Source of the DNA: Cherax quadricarinatus
Lineage: Eukaryota > Arthropoda > Malacostraca > Decapoda > Parastacidae
Direction of reading: 5' to 3'
DNA length: 64,000 bases
NCBI RefSeq assembly: GCF_038502225.1
Contig: NW_027196904.1
Span: 1 to 64,000, forward strand
Under the pieces are notes generated by a model. The model had not been told where the DNA came from, did no database searches, and was given only the letters and a program-made list of their open reading frames with translations. Below are positions 1 through 12,745 of the stretch, one piece after another. A program made the position numbers and the translations under genes. The number at the start of each line of letters is the position of its first letter. Position 1 is the first letter of the stretch.

Positions 1-415
1 ATGGACTCCTGGACTCATGAACCTGGGAAAGGCGAGGATACCTTGGGGAAGTGGGAAAGGGAGAATATCTGAAGGCGGACAGATGGACTCCTGGACACAT
101 GGTCCTGAGAAAGACGAGGATACTGGTTGTTGAGGTAGACCTTGGGGAAGTGAGGAAAGGAGAATATCTGAGGGGACACAGATGGACTCCTTGACACATG
201 GACCTGGGAAAGAGGGGAATACTGGTTGGAGAAGTGGGGAAGGGAGAATATCTGAAGGGACACAGATGAACTCCTGGACACATGGACGTGGGGAAAGCTT
301 CAGAAACACAGTAAGTGGGTGGGTGGACCTTAAAGACGAACCACTGGCCTCCACGTGGCAAGGTCTGGTAACTCAGAAACAACTCTGAGGCTGACAGTGG
401 TCGCAAATAATAATA
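1..415 (+). repeat. Minisatellite-bearing repeat element, copy 1
   Basis: About four degenerate units of roughly 98 bp, each containing a variant of ATGGACTCCTGGACACATG and GGGGAAGTGGGAAAGGG. The array ends in a segment (about 320-400) that recurs almost unchanged at 4149-4225, and both copies run into a short AAT-rich tail. The shared 3' segment with an AAT tail suggests a retroposed element containing a minisatellite, not two independent arrays. The stop-free frames are a product of the repeat. Confidence 0.7.
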
Positions 416-1253
<838 letters not shown>

Positions 1254-1339
1254 AATAGAACACTTATCCAAAATTCACATAAAACGCTAAATATTGTTCA
1301 CACCAGTATAGACACATGTGAGTCCTGCTTCACATAATG

Positions 1340-1435
1340 TGGATGGATGGTAATGGATGGTTGGTAATGGATGTTTGGTAGTGGATGGTTGGTAATGGAT
1401 GTTTGGTAGTGGATGGTTGGTAGTGAGTTGTGGTA
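1340..1435. repeat. Short degenerate GGATGGTTGGTA repeat
   Basis: Alternating TGGTAATGGATG, TTTGGTAGTGGATG and GTTGGTAGTG words with a period of about 14-16 bp, about six copies. Confidence 0.75.
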
Positions 1436-1475
1436 AGAGACGGTTGATGATAAGTTGTGATGCGCATATTTTGTC

Positions 1476-1975
1476 TTTACCATCACTTCGCTGATCATAA
1501 TTCTGACACACACTTTACCATCACTTCACTGATCATAATTCTGACACACACTTTACCATCACTTCGCTGATCATAATTCTGACACACACTTTACCATCAC
1601 TTCACTGATCATAATTCTGACACACACTTTACCATCACTTCACTGATCATAATTCTGACACACACTTTACCATCACTTCGCTGATCATAATTCTGACACA
1701 CACTTTACCATCACTTCACTGATCATAATTCTGACACACACTTTACCATCACTTCGCTGATCATAATTCTGACACACACTTTACCATCACTTCACTGATC
1801 ATAATTCTGACACACACTTTACCATCACTTCGCTGATCATAATTCTGACACACACTTTACCATCACTTCACTGATCATAATTCTGACACACACTTTACCA
1901 TCACTTCACTGATCATAATTCTGACACACACTTTACCATCACTTCACTGATCATAATTCTGACACACACTTTACT
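1476..1975. repeat. 38-bp tandem repeat array (~13 copies)
   Basis: Thirteen nearly identical 38-bp units containing CACTTCGCTGATCATAATTC and CTGACACACAC. The only frequent variant is G or A in CTTCRCTG. The array abuts the left arm of a large inverted repeat. The outer end of the opposite arm (about 2323-2338) carries one reverse-complement copy of part of the unit, so the array probably grew from the end of that inverted-repeat element. Confidence 0.95.
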
Positions 1976-2338
1976 TGGTCTGGTCAACATTATTATTCCA
2001 TTATAATTATTACATTCTTTAAAGGTTTTCCTCTTTTCTTCTTTTATGAACATTATGAACAAAATCATGAACTATTCCAATACTTTATTACAACTGTGTC
2101 ACACACTTCAATCTTAATACATTCTAAATTTCATACTGACTGGCTGACTCTGCTGTCAGCAGAGTCAGCCAGTCAGTATGAAGTCAGGTTGAAGTGTGAT
2201 ACAGTTGTACTAAAGTGCTGCAATAATTCATGATCGTCTTCATAATGTTTATTAGAGAAGAAAAGGTAAAAACCTTAAAACGTAATAATTATAGCAGAAT
2301 AAGAGTGTTGAGCAGACCAGGTAAAGTGTGTGTCAGAA
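1956..2338. repeat. Large inverted repeat with perfect 24-bp core
   Basis: The core arms at 2132-2155 and 2157-2180 are perfect reverse complements separated by one base. Outward, the arms stay alignable for about 180 more bases with substitutions and small indels; for example GTCTGGTCAACA on the left matches TGTTGAGCAGACC on the right. It could be a fold-back element or the scar of an inverted duplication. No coding capacity is visible. Confidence 0.85.
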
Positions 2339-2484
2339 ATGTGATTGTTAAAGTGATAGTGAAGACAAAATATACGTAACAAAGAAGACTGTGAATTCAG
2401 AAAGTGAAGGTAATATGTGGATCATGTGTAAACACTGAAATACATAAGTGAAGAACACTTAAGTAAAGGAAAAGCAGCACTTAA
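2339..2484. other. No recognisable feature
   Basis: AT-rich spacer between the inverted repeat and the following degenerate array. Confidence 0.4.
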
Positions 2485-2725
2485 TTGGTTACATATACAT
2501 GACACTCATCCATACACAACAATGTCTAAACATTTCACTAAGCCATACACAATAATACATATACATGACGCTCATCCATACACAATAACATGTACACGTG
2601 ACACTCATACACAATACATAAACATTGTACTCATTCATACATAACATGTACACATGACATACATCAACACATAACATGTAAACATGACACCTTTACACAA
2701 TAACACACAGGAATTACATTTATTC
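2485..2725. repeat. Degenerate ACATGACACTCATCCATACACAA repeat
   Basis: About eight diverged units of roughly 25-40 bp built from ACATGACACTCAT and CATACACAATA. Periodicity is clear but copies are strongly diverged. Confidence 0.7.
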
Positions 2726-3424
2726 ATATATACTAACATACATAATAACATGTCATATATTCTGAATGTTGAAGCACATAAATATTTCTGTATTTCCCTT
2801 ACATAGTCTCTACTGTATTGTTGAATTTTAACCACTATGTGGACGAGTACAGGAATGTCTATGAGAATGTTGTCACATGTATGTGCGCATGAGAGTTCAT
2901 GGCAGGGGTTTCCAGTGAGATGTGTGTGTGCGTATGTATGTGTGACCTCATATATGTTAAAGTGAGAAGAGAGAATTGTGTACATTGTTGTTTACATGTG
3001 TGCGTATTTGTAATACCTGGGATTGTGTGTGTGTGTTATGCATACAAGTGTATGTATAATGGTGTATGCGTAAGGTGCGTGTGTTGAAACGTATAAATGT
3101 ACGCGAAAATACTTATATACGTGTATATTTGTCGCCTTGTTAGCCTTTGAGTGTAAAATACAAAAGTTGAATAAATAAATAAAAATGAAAAGAGTGTAAT
3201 GGTGAACAGTTTTGATGGAGGTAGACAAGGTCTTCAACACTTGGCAATTAATTTATTTTAAATAAAACTCTCAAAAATACTTTTAAACTGCAAAATAAGT
3301 AAAAAATAAACTTGTACTTAGTATAAATTCATAGTGTAATATAAAAGGATTTCCAAAATTGTTATTAATTAGCCTCTCGTGGGTGGCCGAGCTGTGTACG
3401 AGCTTCGTCTCGTCCAGATGACCT
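2726..3424. other. TG/GT-rich low-complexity spacer
   Basis: No gene seen. 2890-3090 is rich in TGTGTG and GTATG words and looks like a decayed GT microsatellite. 3230-3365 is plain AT-rich sequence. Confidence 0.5.
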
Positions 3425-4232
3425 ACTGTTCCAGGCTGTCTTGGTGGATGTAATTACTGGACGCAGTTTTCTGTGTGTCCCCTCCAGTAATTCCCCCCAC
3501 CTGGACAGTCTCTACCGTAGACCAGATAGACAAGACCAATTTCCACCCAGCAAATTCACTGGGGGTAGCAACCGCTGACTCTGGGGAAGTGGGGAAGGGA
3601 GTCCACTCAGTGACACAAGTGGATTCCTGGAGACACTGATCCGGGGAAGGCATCGCCGACCTCAGGTAAGTGGGTAAGGGGAAACATCTGGGAGCGAACG
3701 GATGGATTCCTGGATACATGAGCTTGGGGAAGGTTGTAGTTGAGGCTGACCTTAGGTAAGTGGGGAAGGGGAAACATCCGGGAGCGAACGGATGGATTCC
3801 TGGATACATAAACCTGGGAAAGGCATGAATACCAGCAGTTGAGGCTGACCTTGGGTAAGTGGTGAAAGGAAGACATCTGGCGGTAGACGGATGGATTCCT
3901 GGATACATGAACCTGGGGATGGCAAGAATACAGGTTGGTAAGGCTGACCTTGGGGAAGTGTGGAAGGGAAAACATCCGGAGGCGGACGGTTGGATTCCTG
4001 GACACATGAACCTGGGGAAGGCTGAGGCTGGAAGGCAAAGGGAGAGAGACAGACGATGCTGACCTTAGGGAAGTGAGGAAGGAGAAACATCCGGGGGCCC
4101 ACGGATGAATTCCTGGACACATGAACCTGGGAAAGGCAAGGAGGGGGGTGGACCTTAAAGACGAACCACTGGCCTCCACGTGGCAAGGTCTGGTAACTAT
4201 GAGGCTGACAGTGGTCGCAAATAATAATTTTT
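3425..4232. repeat. Minisatellite-bearing repeat element, copy 2
   Basis: Six or so units of 90-99 bp (unit starts near 3701, 3791, 3890 and 3989) related to the array at 1-320. It ends in the same conserved segment as copy 1 (TGGACCTTAAAGACGAACC to GACAGTGGTCGCAAATAATAA split over 4149-4230). A perfect 10-bp inverted repeat AATTACTGGA/TCCAGTAATT lies in its left part (about 3450-3495). Confidence 0.75.
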
Positions 4233-4274
4233 CTTATATTATTAATTATTGTTGCGAATATTGTGTTATTCGCT

Positions 4275-4795
4275 CTTCAGCATTCCTGACAGTAGTCACG
4301 ATGGTGTTATTCCCACTCCAACCTTCGTGACAGTAGTCACAGTGGAGTTATTCCCACTCCACCTCCTTGACAGTAGTCACCGTGGTGTTATTCTCACTTC
4401 AGCCTCTGTGACAGTAATCATGGTGGTGTTATTCCCACTCCAGCCTTCCTGGCAGTAGTTACGGTGATGTTATTCCCACTCCAGCCTCCCTGACAGTACT
4501 CATAGTGGTGTTATTCCCACTCCAGCCTCCCTGACAGTAGTCACGATGGTGTTATTCCCACTCCAACCTCCTTGACAGTAGTCACCGTGGTGTTATTCTC
4601 ACTTCAGCCTCTATGACAGTAATCATGGTGGTGTTATTCCCACTCCAGCCTCCCTGACAGTACTCATAGTGATGTTATTCCCACTCCAGCCTCCCTGACA
4701 GTACTCATAGTGGTGTTATTCCCACTCCAGCCTCCCTGACAGTAGTCACGGTGGTGTGATTCCCAATCCAGCCTCCCTGATGGAGTCATGGTAGT
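4275..4795. repeat. 40-bp tandem repeat array (~13 copies)
   Basis: Units contain GACAGTAGTCACGGTGG, TGTTATTCCCACTCCAGCC and a variable CTCC joint. Units differ by 5-15 percent. There is no convincing coding potential. Confidence 0.93.
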
Positions 4796-4904
4796 GTTGT
4801 TATTTATGTTCATTCACCAGCAGTGTTGTTCATATTGTTCATTATTGGACTCACAAGAATTAGATTAAAACAACTTGATCAATTTCAGTCGCTGCAGTAA
4901 TCTG

Positions 4905-5975
4905 TGTTAATGTACTGTCTTTTTGTGTTACTGTTCTTCTGCGCTACTGTACTGTACTGTTCTTTTGTGTTACTGTACTGGTCTTGTGTGTTTCTATACT
5001 GTTAGGCTGTGTTTCTGTTCTTGTCTTCTGTGTTATTGTGTAGTACCGGTCATCTGTGTTATTGTACTGTAATGGTCTTCTGCGTCATTGTGCTGTACAG
5101 GTCTTCTGTGTTATTGTACTGTACTGGTCTTCTGCGTTATTGTACTGTACTGGTCTTCTGTGTTATTGTACTGTACTGGTCTTCTGTGTTATTATACTGT
5201 ATTGGTCTTCTGTGTTATTGTACTGTATTGGTCTTCTGTGTTATTGTACTGTATTGGTCTTCTGTGTTATTGTACTGTATTGGTCTTCTGTGTTATTGTA
5301 CTGTATTGGTCTTCTGTGTTATTGTACTGTACTGGTCTTCTGTGTTATTGTACTGTACAGGTCTTATGTGTTATTGTACTGTATTGGTCTTCTGTGTTAT
5401 TGTACTGTACTGGTCTTCTGTGTTATTGTACTGTATTGGTCTTCTGTGTTATTGTACTGTATTGGTCTTCTGTGTCATTGTACTGTACAGGTCTTATGTG
5501 TTATTGTACTGTACTGGTCTTCTGTGTTATTGTACTGGACTGGTCTTCTGTGTTATTGTACTGTACTGGTCTACTGTGTTATTGTACTGTATTGGTCTTC
5601 TGTGTTATTGTACTGTATTGGTCTTCTGTGTTATTGTACTGTACAGGTCTTCTGTGTTATTGTACTGTACTGGTCTTCTGTGTTATTGTACTGTATTGGT
5701 CTTCTGTGTTATTGTACTGTATTGGTCTTCTGTGTCATTGTACTGTACAGGTCTTCTGTGTTATTGTACTGTACTGGTCTTCTGTGTTATTGTACTGTAT
5801 TGGTCTTCTGTGTCATTGTACTGTACAGGTCTTCTGTGTTATTGTACTGTACATGTCTTCTGTGTTATTGTACTGTTCTGGTCTTCTGTGTTATTGTACT
5901 GTATTGGTCTTCTGTGTTATTGTACTGTATTGGTCTTCTGTGTCATTGTACTGTACTGGTCTTGTATGTTGCACC
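4905..5975. repeat. 26-bp tandem repeat array (~35-40 copies)
   Basis: Homogeneous units of TGTGTTATTGTACTGTA plus TTGGTCTTC, with degenerate units at both edges. Because 26 is not a multiple of three and the unit lacks stops on the plus strand, all three plus frames stay open for more than 300 codons, giving Leu/Tyr/Cys-rich fake proteins with a 26-residue period. I do not treat them as genes. Confidence 0.96.
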
Positions 5976-6314
5976 ATTGCTATTTTTATTTATTTATACT
6001 GTAATTCTGTGCTGTCGTAATGTTTTATGTTATATATGTGTTTTATGAGTTATTATGCTGTTTTATATTTCAGTGACTGTTTTATGTGTTACTGTTATTG
6101 TTATGCTGACTTAGGATTTCTCTAAATATGTCTTACAATTTTGTTCATCTATCTAATATTACATTTCGATTATCGTCGTTATTAACTACAACGACGAAAA
6201 TCAGCTTTGTAATATTACATATTCATTTTCATTTTTCTCATTTTTCATTTTATGTATATATATATGTATTTTGCTCTGATGCATCATTTACCAGTGATAA
6301 CAAGCATGTATGAC

Positions 6315-6806
6315 CTCACCTCTGGTTACTACTCGCCTGACGTGAGTTTTCGTCAGAGGTGAGTGCTACTACTCGCCTGACGCAAGTTTACGTCAGTGGT
6401 GAGTGTTACTGCTCGCCTGACGTGAGTTTACGTCAGAGGTGAGTGTTACTACTCGCCTGACGTGAGTTTTCGTCAGAGGTGAGTGCTACTACTCGCCTGA
6501 CGCAAGTTTACGTCAGTGGTGAGTGTTACTGCTCGCCTGACGTGAGTTTACGTCAGAGGTGAGTGTTACTACTCGCCTGAAGTGAGTTTACGTCAGAGGT
6601 GAGTGTTACTACTCGCCTGACGTGAGTTTACGTCAGAGGTGAGTGTTACTACTCGCCTGACGTGAGTTTACGTCAGAGGTGAGTGTTATTACTCGCCTGA
6701 CGCAAGTTTACGTCAGAGGTGAGTGTTACTACTCGCCTGACGCAAGTTTACGTCAGAGGTGAGTGTTACTACTCGCCTGACGCAAGTTTACGTCAGAGGT
6801 GAGTGA
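6315..6806. repeat. 40-bp hairpin-forming tandem array (12 copies)
   Basis: Each 40-bp unit contains CTCGCCTGACGTGAG, TTT and ACGTCAGAGGTGAG, which fold into a near-perfect stem with a small loop. 6341-6460 and 6461-6580 are identical 120-bp blocks, so a three-unit higher-order repeat has been duplicated. Variants CGTGAG and CGCAAG distinguish unit types. Confidence 0.95.
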
Positions 6807-7329
6807 AGTAGAGCAGGCAGTACAACACCTCTCTCAGTCTCGAGGTCTTCCTTTCCTGATCATTTACTTTGATTAAGAGACTACCTGAGAATATCATAAT
6901 TCCTTAGTGTCCCGCAAGTGCGACTACTTGTGACACTTCCACTAGAAGCTCTCCTGTGTTGCTAAGTGTTTGAAACTCAGATCGTCTCAGGAAATTGACT
7001 ATCTTTTTCCAATCTGTCCATTCAGCCAAGATGGAGGCCATTGTAACAATATATGATTATAAGTCTGTTAAAATGTTTATATGTAATTGATAAGTAAAGG
7101 TACCATTAAAATACCTTTAGACCATAAAATAATATACGTTATATTAAAAGAGATATTTTATGAGTTTTTTCTATCTCCGTAATACTAAAATTGATCCGCA
7201 CAATCTATTGAATTATATCAGTATATATAATTTCTTATTACGATTTCCCATGTGTATATTACATACTGAAGATCCCCGAGACTCATGCCATAAATACTGT
7301 AGGAATCCTATGGAACATCGTAATAATAA
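6807..7329. other. No recognisable feature
   Basis: Mixed-composition sequence. No motif-bearing frame, RNA gene or tandem structure is recognised. Confidence 0.4.
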
Positions 7330-7570
7330 TGTTTTATGTGTCTCAGTCCTGTTTTATCTCTCAATTTACCGTTTTATGTCACTTTATTGGTTTATTTGTC
7401 ACCATACTGTTTTATGTGATATTGTACTGTTTTATGTGTTGCAACACTGTTTTATATGTTACTACACTATTTCATGTTTCTCTATACTGTTTAATGCGTT
7501 ACTGTACTGTTTTATGTTACTGTGCTGTTCTTACATGTTACTGTACTTGCCTTTTGTGTTAGTGTACTTA
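7330..7570. repeat. Degenerate TGTTTTATGTGTTACTGTACTG repeat
   Basis: About nine diverged units of 22-28 bp with the words GTTTTATGT and ACTGTACTG. It is probably distantly related to the 26-bp array at 4905-5975. Confidence 0.6.
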
Positions 7571-7571
7571 T

Positions 7572-7733
7572 TGTAATACACAAAAAACCTGCACATAGAA
7601 GAGAAGAGCTTACGACGACGTTTCGGTCTGACTTGGACCATTTACAAAGTCACACTAACAGAAAAGAGAGAAAGAGTGAGTATATATAGGCCAGCAGACA
7701 ATGACGGAAGCAATAAAGGTAGAAGTGGAGATG

Positions 7734-7734
<1 letters not shown>
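7572..7734 (-). mobile_element. Penelope/retrozyme-type terminal fragment
   Basis: Read on the minus strand, this has the same order of landmarks as the Penelope terminal region at 41.45-41.6 kb: a TAC/CTA trinucleotide run, a TATA box (CCTATATATAC), then a GAAACGT-containing hammerhead-like motif. It has no coding capacity. Assignment rests on architecture and the GAAACGT motif, not on long sequence identity. Confidence 0.45.
7609..7655 (-). ncRNA. Degenerate hammerhead-like motif
   Basis: On the minus strand, a GGTC/GACC stem with a 7-nt loop precedes GAAACGTC, and GAC before the core could pair with GTC after it, as in stems II and I of a type I hammerhead. The CTGANGA core is not preserved (TTTGTAAAT instead), so activity is unlikely. 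Confidence 0.3.
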
Positions 7735-9284
<1,550 letters not shown>

Positions 9285-10250
9285 CATCTCCTGGCCAACA
9301 CGTCTCCTGGCCAACACGTCTCCTGGCCAACACGTCTCCTGGCAAGCACGTCTCCTTCCCAACACGTCTCCTGGCCAACACGTCTCCTGGCAAGCACGTC
9401 TCCTTCCCAACACGTCTCCTGGCCAACACGTCTCCTGGCAAGCACGTCTCCTTCCCAACACGTCTCCTGGCCAACACGTCTCCTGGCAAGCACGTCTCCT
9501 TCCCAACACGTCTCCTGGCCAACACGTCTCCTGGCAAGCACGTCTCCTTCCCAACACGTCTCCTGGCCAACACGTCTCCTGGCAAGCACGTCTCCTTCCC
9601 AACACGTCTCCTGGCCAACACGTCTCCTGGCAAGCACGTCTCCTTCCCAACACGTCTCCTGGCCAACACGTCTCCTGGCAAGCACGTCTCTTTCCCAACA
9701 CGTCTCCTGGCCAACACGTCTCCTGGCAAGCACGTCTCCTTCCCAACACGTCTCCTGGCCAACACGTCTCCTGGCAAGCACGTCTCCTTCCCAACACGTC
9801 TCCTGGCCAACACGTCTCCTGGCAAGCACGTCTCCTTCCCAACACGTCTCCTGGCCAACACGTCTCCTGGCAAGCACGTCTCCTTCCCAACACGTCTCCT
9901 GGCCAACACGTCTCCTGGCAAGCACGTCTCCTTCCCAACACGTCTCCTGGCCAACACGTCTCCTGGCAAGCACGTCTCCTTCCCAACACGTCTCCTGACC
10001 AACACGTCTCCTGGCAAGCACGTCTCCTTCCTAACACGTCTCCTGGCCAACACGTCTCCTGGCAAGCACGTCTCCTTCCCAACACGTCTCCTGGCCAAAA
10101 CGTCTCCTGGCAAGCACGTCTCCTTCCCAACACGTCTCCTGGCCAACACGTCTCCTGGCAAGCACGTCTCCTTCCCAACACGTCTTCTGGCCAACACGTC
10201 TCCTGGCAAGCACGTCTCCTTCCCAACACGTCTCCTGGCCGACACGTCTC
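9285..10250. repeat. Satellite: 48-bp higher-order repeat of a 16-bp monomer
   Basis: About 20 copies of a trimer built from ACGTCTCCTGGCCAAC, ACGTCTCCTGGCAAGC and ACGTCTCCTTCCCAAC. Copies are nearly identical, implying recent amplification. All frames are free of stops on the minus strand and two on the plus strand, so predicted proteins of 250-590 residues with a 16-residue period are artefacts. Confidence 0.97.
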
Positions 10251-11955
10251 CTGGCCGACACGTCTCTGGCCGACAAATCTCCTGGCCGACACGTCTTCTG
10301 GCCGATACGTCTCCTGGCCGATACGTCTCCTGGTCAAGACGTCTCCTGGCCAAGACGTCTCCTGGCCAAGACGTCTCCTGGTCAAGACGTCTCCTGGCTG
10401 ACACGTCTCCTGGCCAACACGTCTCCTGGCCAACACGTCTCCTGGCCAACACGTCTCCTGGCCAACACGTCTCCTGGTTGACTCGTCTCCTGGCCAACAC
10501 GTCTCCTGGCCGACACGTCTCCTGGCCAACACGTCTCCTGGCCAGCACGTCTCCTGGCCAACACTTCTCTTGGCCGACACGTCTCCTGGCCGACACGTCT
10601 CCTGGCCGACACGTCTCCTGGCCGACACGTCTCCTGGCCGATACGTCTCCTGGCCCACACGTCTCCTGGCCCACACGTCTCCTGGCCCACACGTCTCCTG
10701 GCCCACACGTCTCCTGGCCAACACGTATCCTGGCTGACACGTCTCCTGGCCGATACGTCTCCTGGCCGACACGTCTTCTGGCCGACACGTCTCATGGCCG
10801 ACACGTCTCCCGGCCAACACGTCTCCTGGCCGACACGTCTCCTGGCCAGTACGTCTCCTGGCCGACACGTCTCCTGGTCGACACGTCTCCTCGCCGACAC
10901 GTCTCCTGGCCAATAGGTCTCCTGGTCCACACGTCTCCTGTCCGACACGTCTCCTGGCCAACACGTCTCCGGGGCAACACGTCTCCTGGCCAACACGTCT
11001 CCTGGCCAACAAGTCTCCTGGTCAACACGTCTCCTTGCTGACAAGTCTCCTGGCCGAGACGTCTCCTGATCGACACGTCTCCTGGCCGACACGTCTCCTG
11101 GAAGACACGTCTCCTAGCCGACACGTCTCCTAGCCGACACGTCTCCTAGCAGACACGTCAACTGGTCGACACGTCTCCTGACCGATACGTCTCCTGGCCG
11201 ACACGTCTCCTGGCAGACACGTCTCCTGGCAGACACGTCAACTGGTCGACACGTCTCCTGGCCGATACGTCTTCTGGCCGACACGTCTCCTGGCCGACAC
11301 GTCTCCTGGCCAACACGTCTCCTGGCCGACACGTCTCCTGGCTGAAACGTCTTCTGGCCGAGACATCTGGTCGACACGTCTCCTGGCCGACACGTCTCCT
11401 GGCCGACACGTCTCCTGGCCGACACGCTTCCTGGTTGACACGTCTCCTGGCCGACACGTTTCCAGGCCGACACGTCTCCTCGCCGACACGTCTCCTCGCC
11501 AACACGTCTCCTGGTCGACACGTCTCCTGGTCGACACGTCTCCTGGCCGACACATCTCCTGGCCAACACGTCTCCTGGCTGACACGTCTCCTGGCCAACA
11601 CGTCTTCTGGCCAACACGTCTCCTGGCCGACACGTCGCCTGGCCAACATGTCTCCTGGCCGACACGTCTCCTGGCCGACACGTCTCCTGGCCAACACGTC
11701 TCCTGGCTGACACGTTTCCTGACCAACACGTCTTCTGGCCAACACGTCTCCTGTCCGACACGTCTCCTGGCCGACACGTCTCCTGGTCGACACGTCTCCT
11801 GGCCAACACGTCTCCTGGCTGACACGTCTCCTGGCCAACACGTCTTCTGGCCAACACGTCTCCTGGCCGACACGTCTCCTGGCCGACACGTCTCCTGGCC
11901 GACACGTCTCCTGGCCGACACGTCTCCTGGCCGACACGTCTCCTGGCGGACATGT
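10251..11955. repeat. Satellite: diverged 16-bp monomer array (~105 copies)
   Basis: Same ACGTCTCCTGG core as the adjacent higher-order block, but with monomers ending mainly in CCGAC, CCAAC, TCGAC, CAGAC or CTGAC in no fixed order. A second local periodicity appears because 11200-11330 resembles 11120-11200, and 11560-11700 resembles 11800-11900. The array probably represents the older source of the homogeneous block to its left. Confidence 0.96.
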
Positions 11956-12116
11956 CTTGTTAATGTCTCAGATAAACTTCCATTAATGAATATCATCTAA
12001 TGTACAAAGTAGTTTAGGTGGAAAATTTGTCTCCTTTAATATTGATATATAATGCAACATCGATCAGTTCTGGTAGGAGAAATAGGAATACAAATGCATA
12101 AATTCAAGGATAATGT

Positions 12117-12745
12117 GGATTAAAATAAGGGTCGGATGCGAAAAGTGGGTCATAATAAGTGTGTATGCACCTGGGGAAGAGAGCAGTGTAGAGGAGAGAG
12201 ATTTTGGAAGATGTTAAGCTAGTGTGTAGGAACTTTTGAATCATATGAGAGAGTAATTGTGGTAGGGGACCTAAATGCTACAGTGGGAGAAACATTTAGA
12301 GGTGTGATAGGTAAGTTTGGGGTGCCAAATGTATAAATCTGTAGTGAAGGGAAGGCGGGGTAGGAGTCGGTCTAGGAAGGGTTGAAGGGAGGGTAATGGA
12401 CGTTTTGTCAGCAAGGGACTTAGACTTCCAGCCAGCATGCGTGAGTGTGTTACATAGGAGCGAATGGAGACAAGTGGTTTTTACGACTTGACATTCTGTT
12501 GGAGTGTGAGCAAAGTAACATTTATGAAGGAATTCAGGGAAACTGGCAGACCGGACTTGACTCCTGGAGGTGAGGAGTACAGTGCGCACACTCTGAAGGA
12601 AGGGTGTTAATGTTGCAGTTTTATAACTATAATGCAAGAGCTCCTCTGGCAAGACAGTGCTGGAGTGAATGATGAAAGTTTTTCATTTTCGGGCCACCCT
12701 GCCTTGGTGGGAGACAGCCGATGTGTTAATAATAAAATATTATGA
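12117..12745 (+). mobile_element. LINE-D fragment, internally deleted
   Basis: 12117-12330 encodes a broken piece of an endonuclease domain (VISVYAPGEE-like and VVGDLNATVGE-like motifs). It passes straight into the family's C-terminal/3' region (GEGRRG-like words at 12345-12400) and the characteristic 3' end (CGGGCCACCCTGCCTTGG, then AATAATAAAAT). The whole reverse transcriptase is missing between the two. Related 3' ends occur at 30.86-31.30, 32.09-32.72 and 49.28-49.55 kb. Confidence 0.7.

Noticed and set aside
5009..6048. Three overlapping plus-strand frames of 310-331 codons
   Set aside because: All come from a 26-bp tandem unit lacking stops; the same peptide recurs every 26 residues in every frame. 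No real gene would be open in all three frames.
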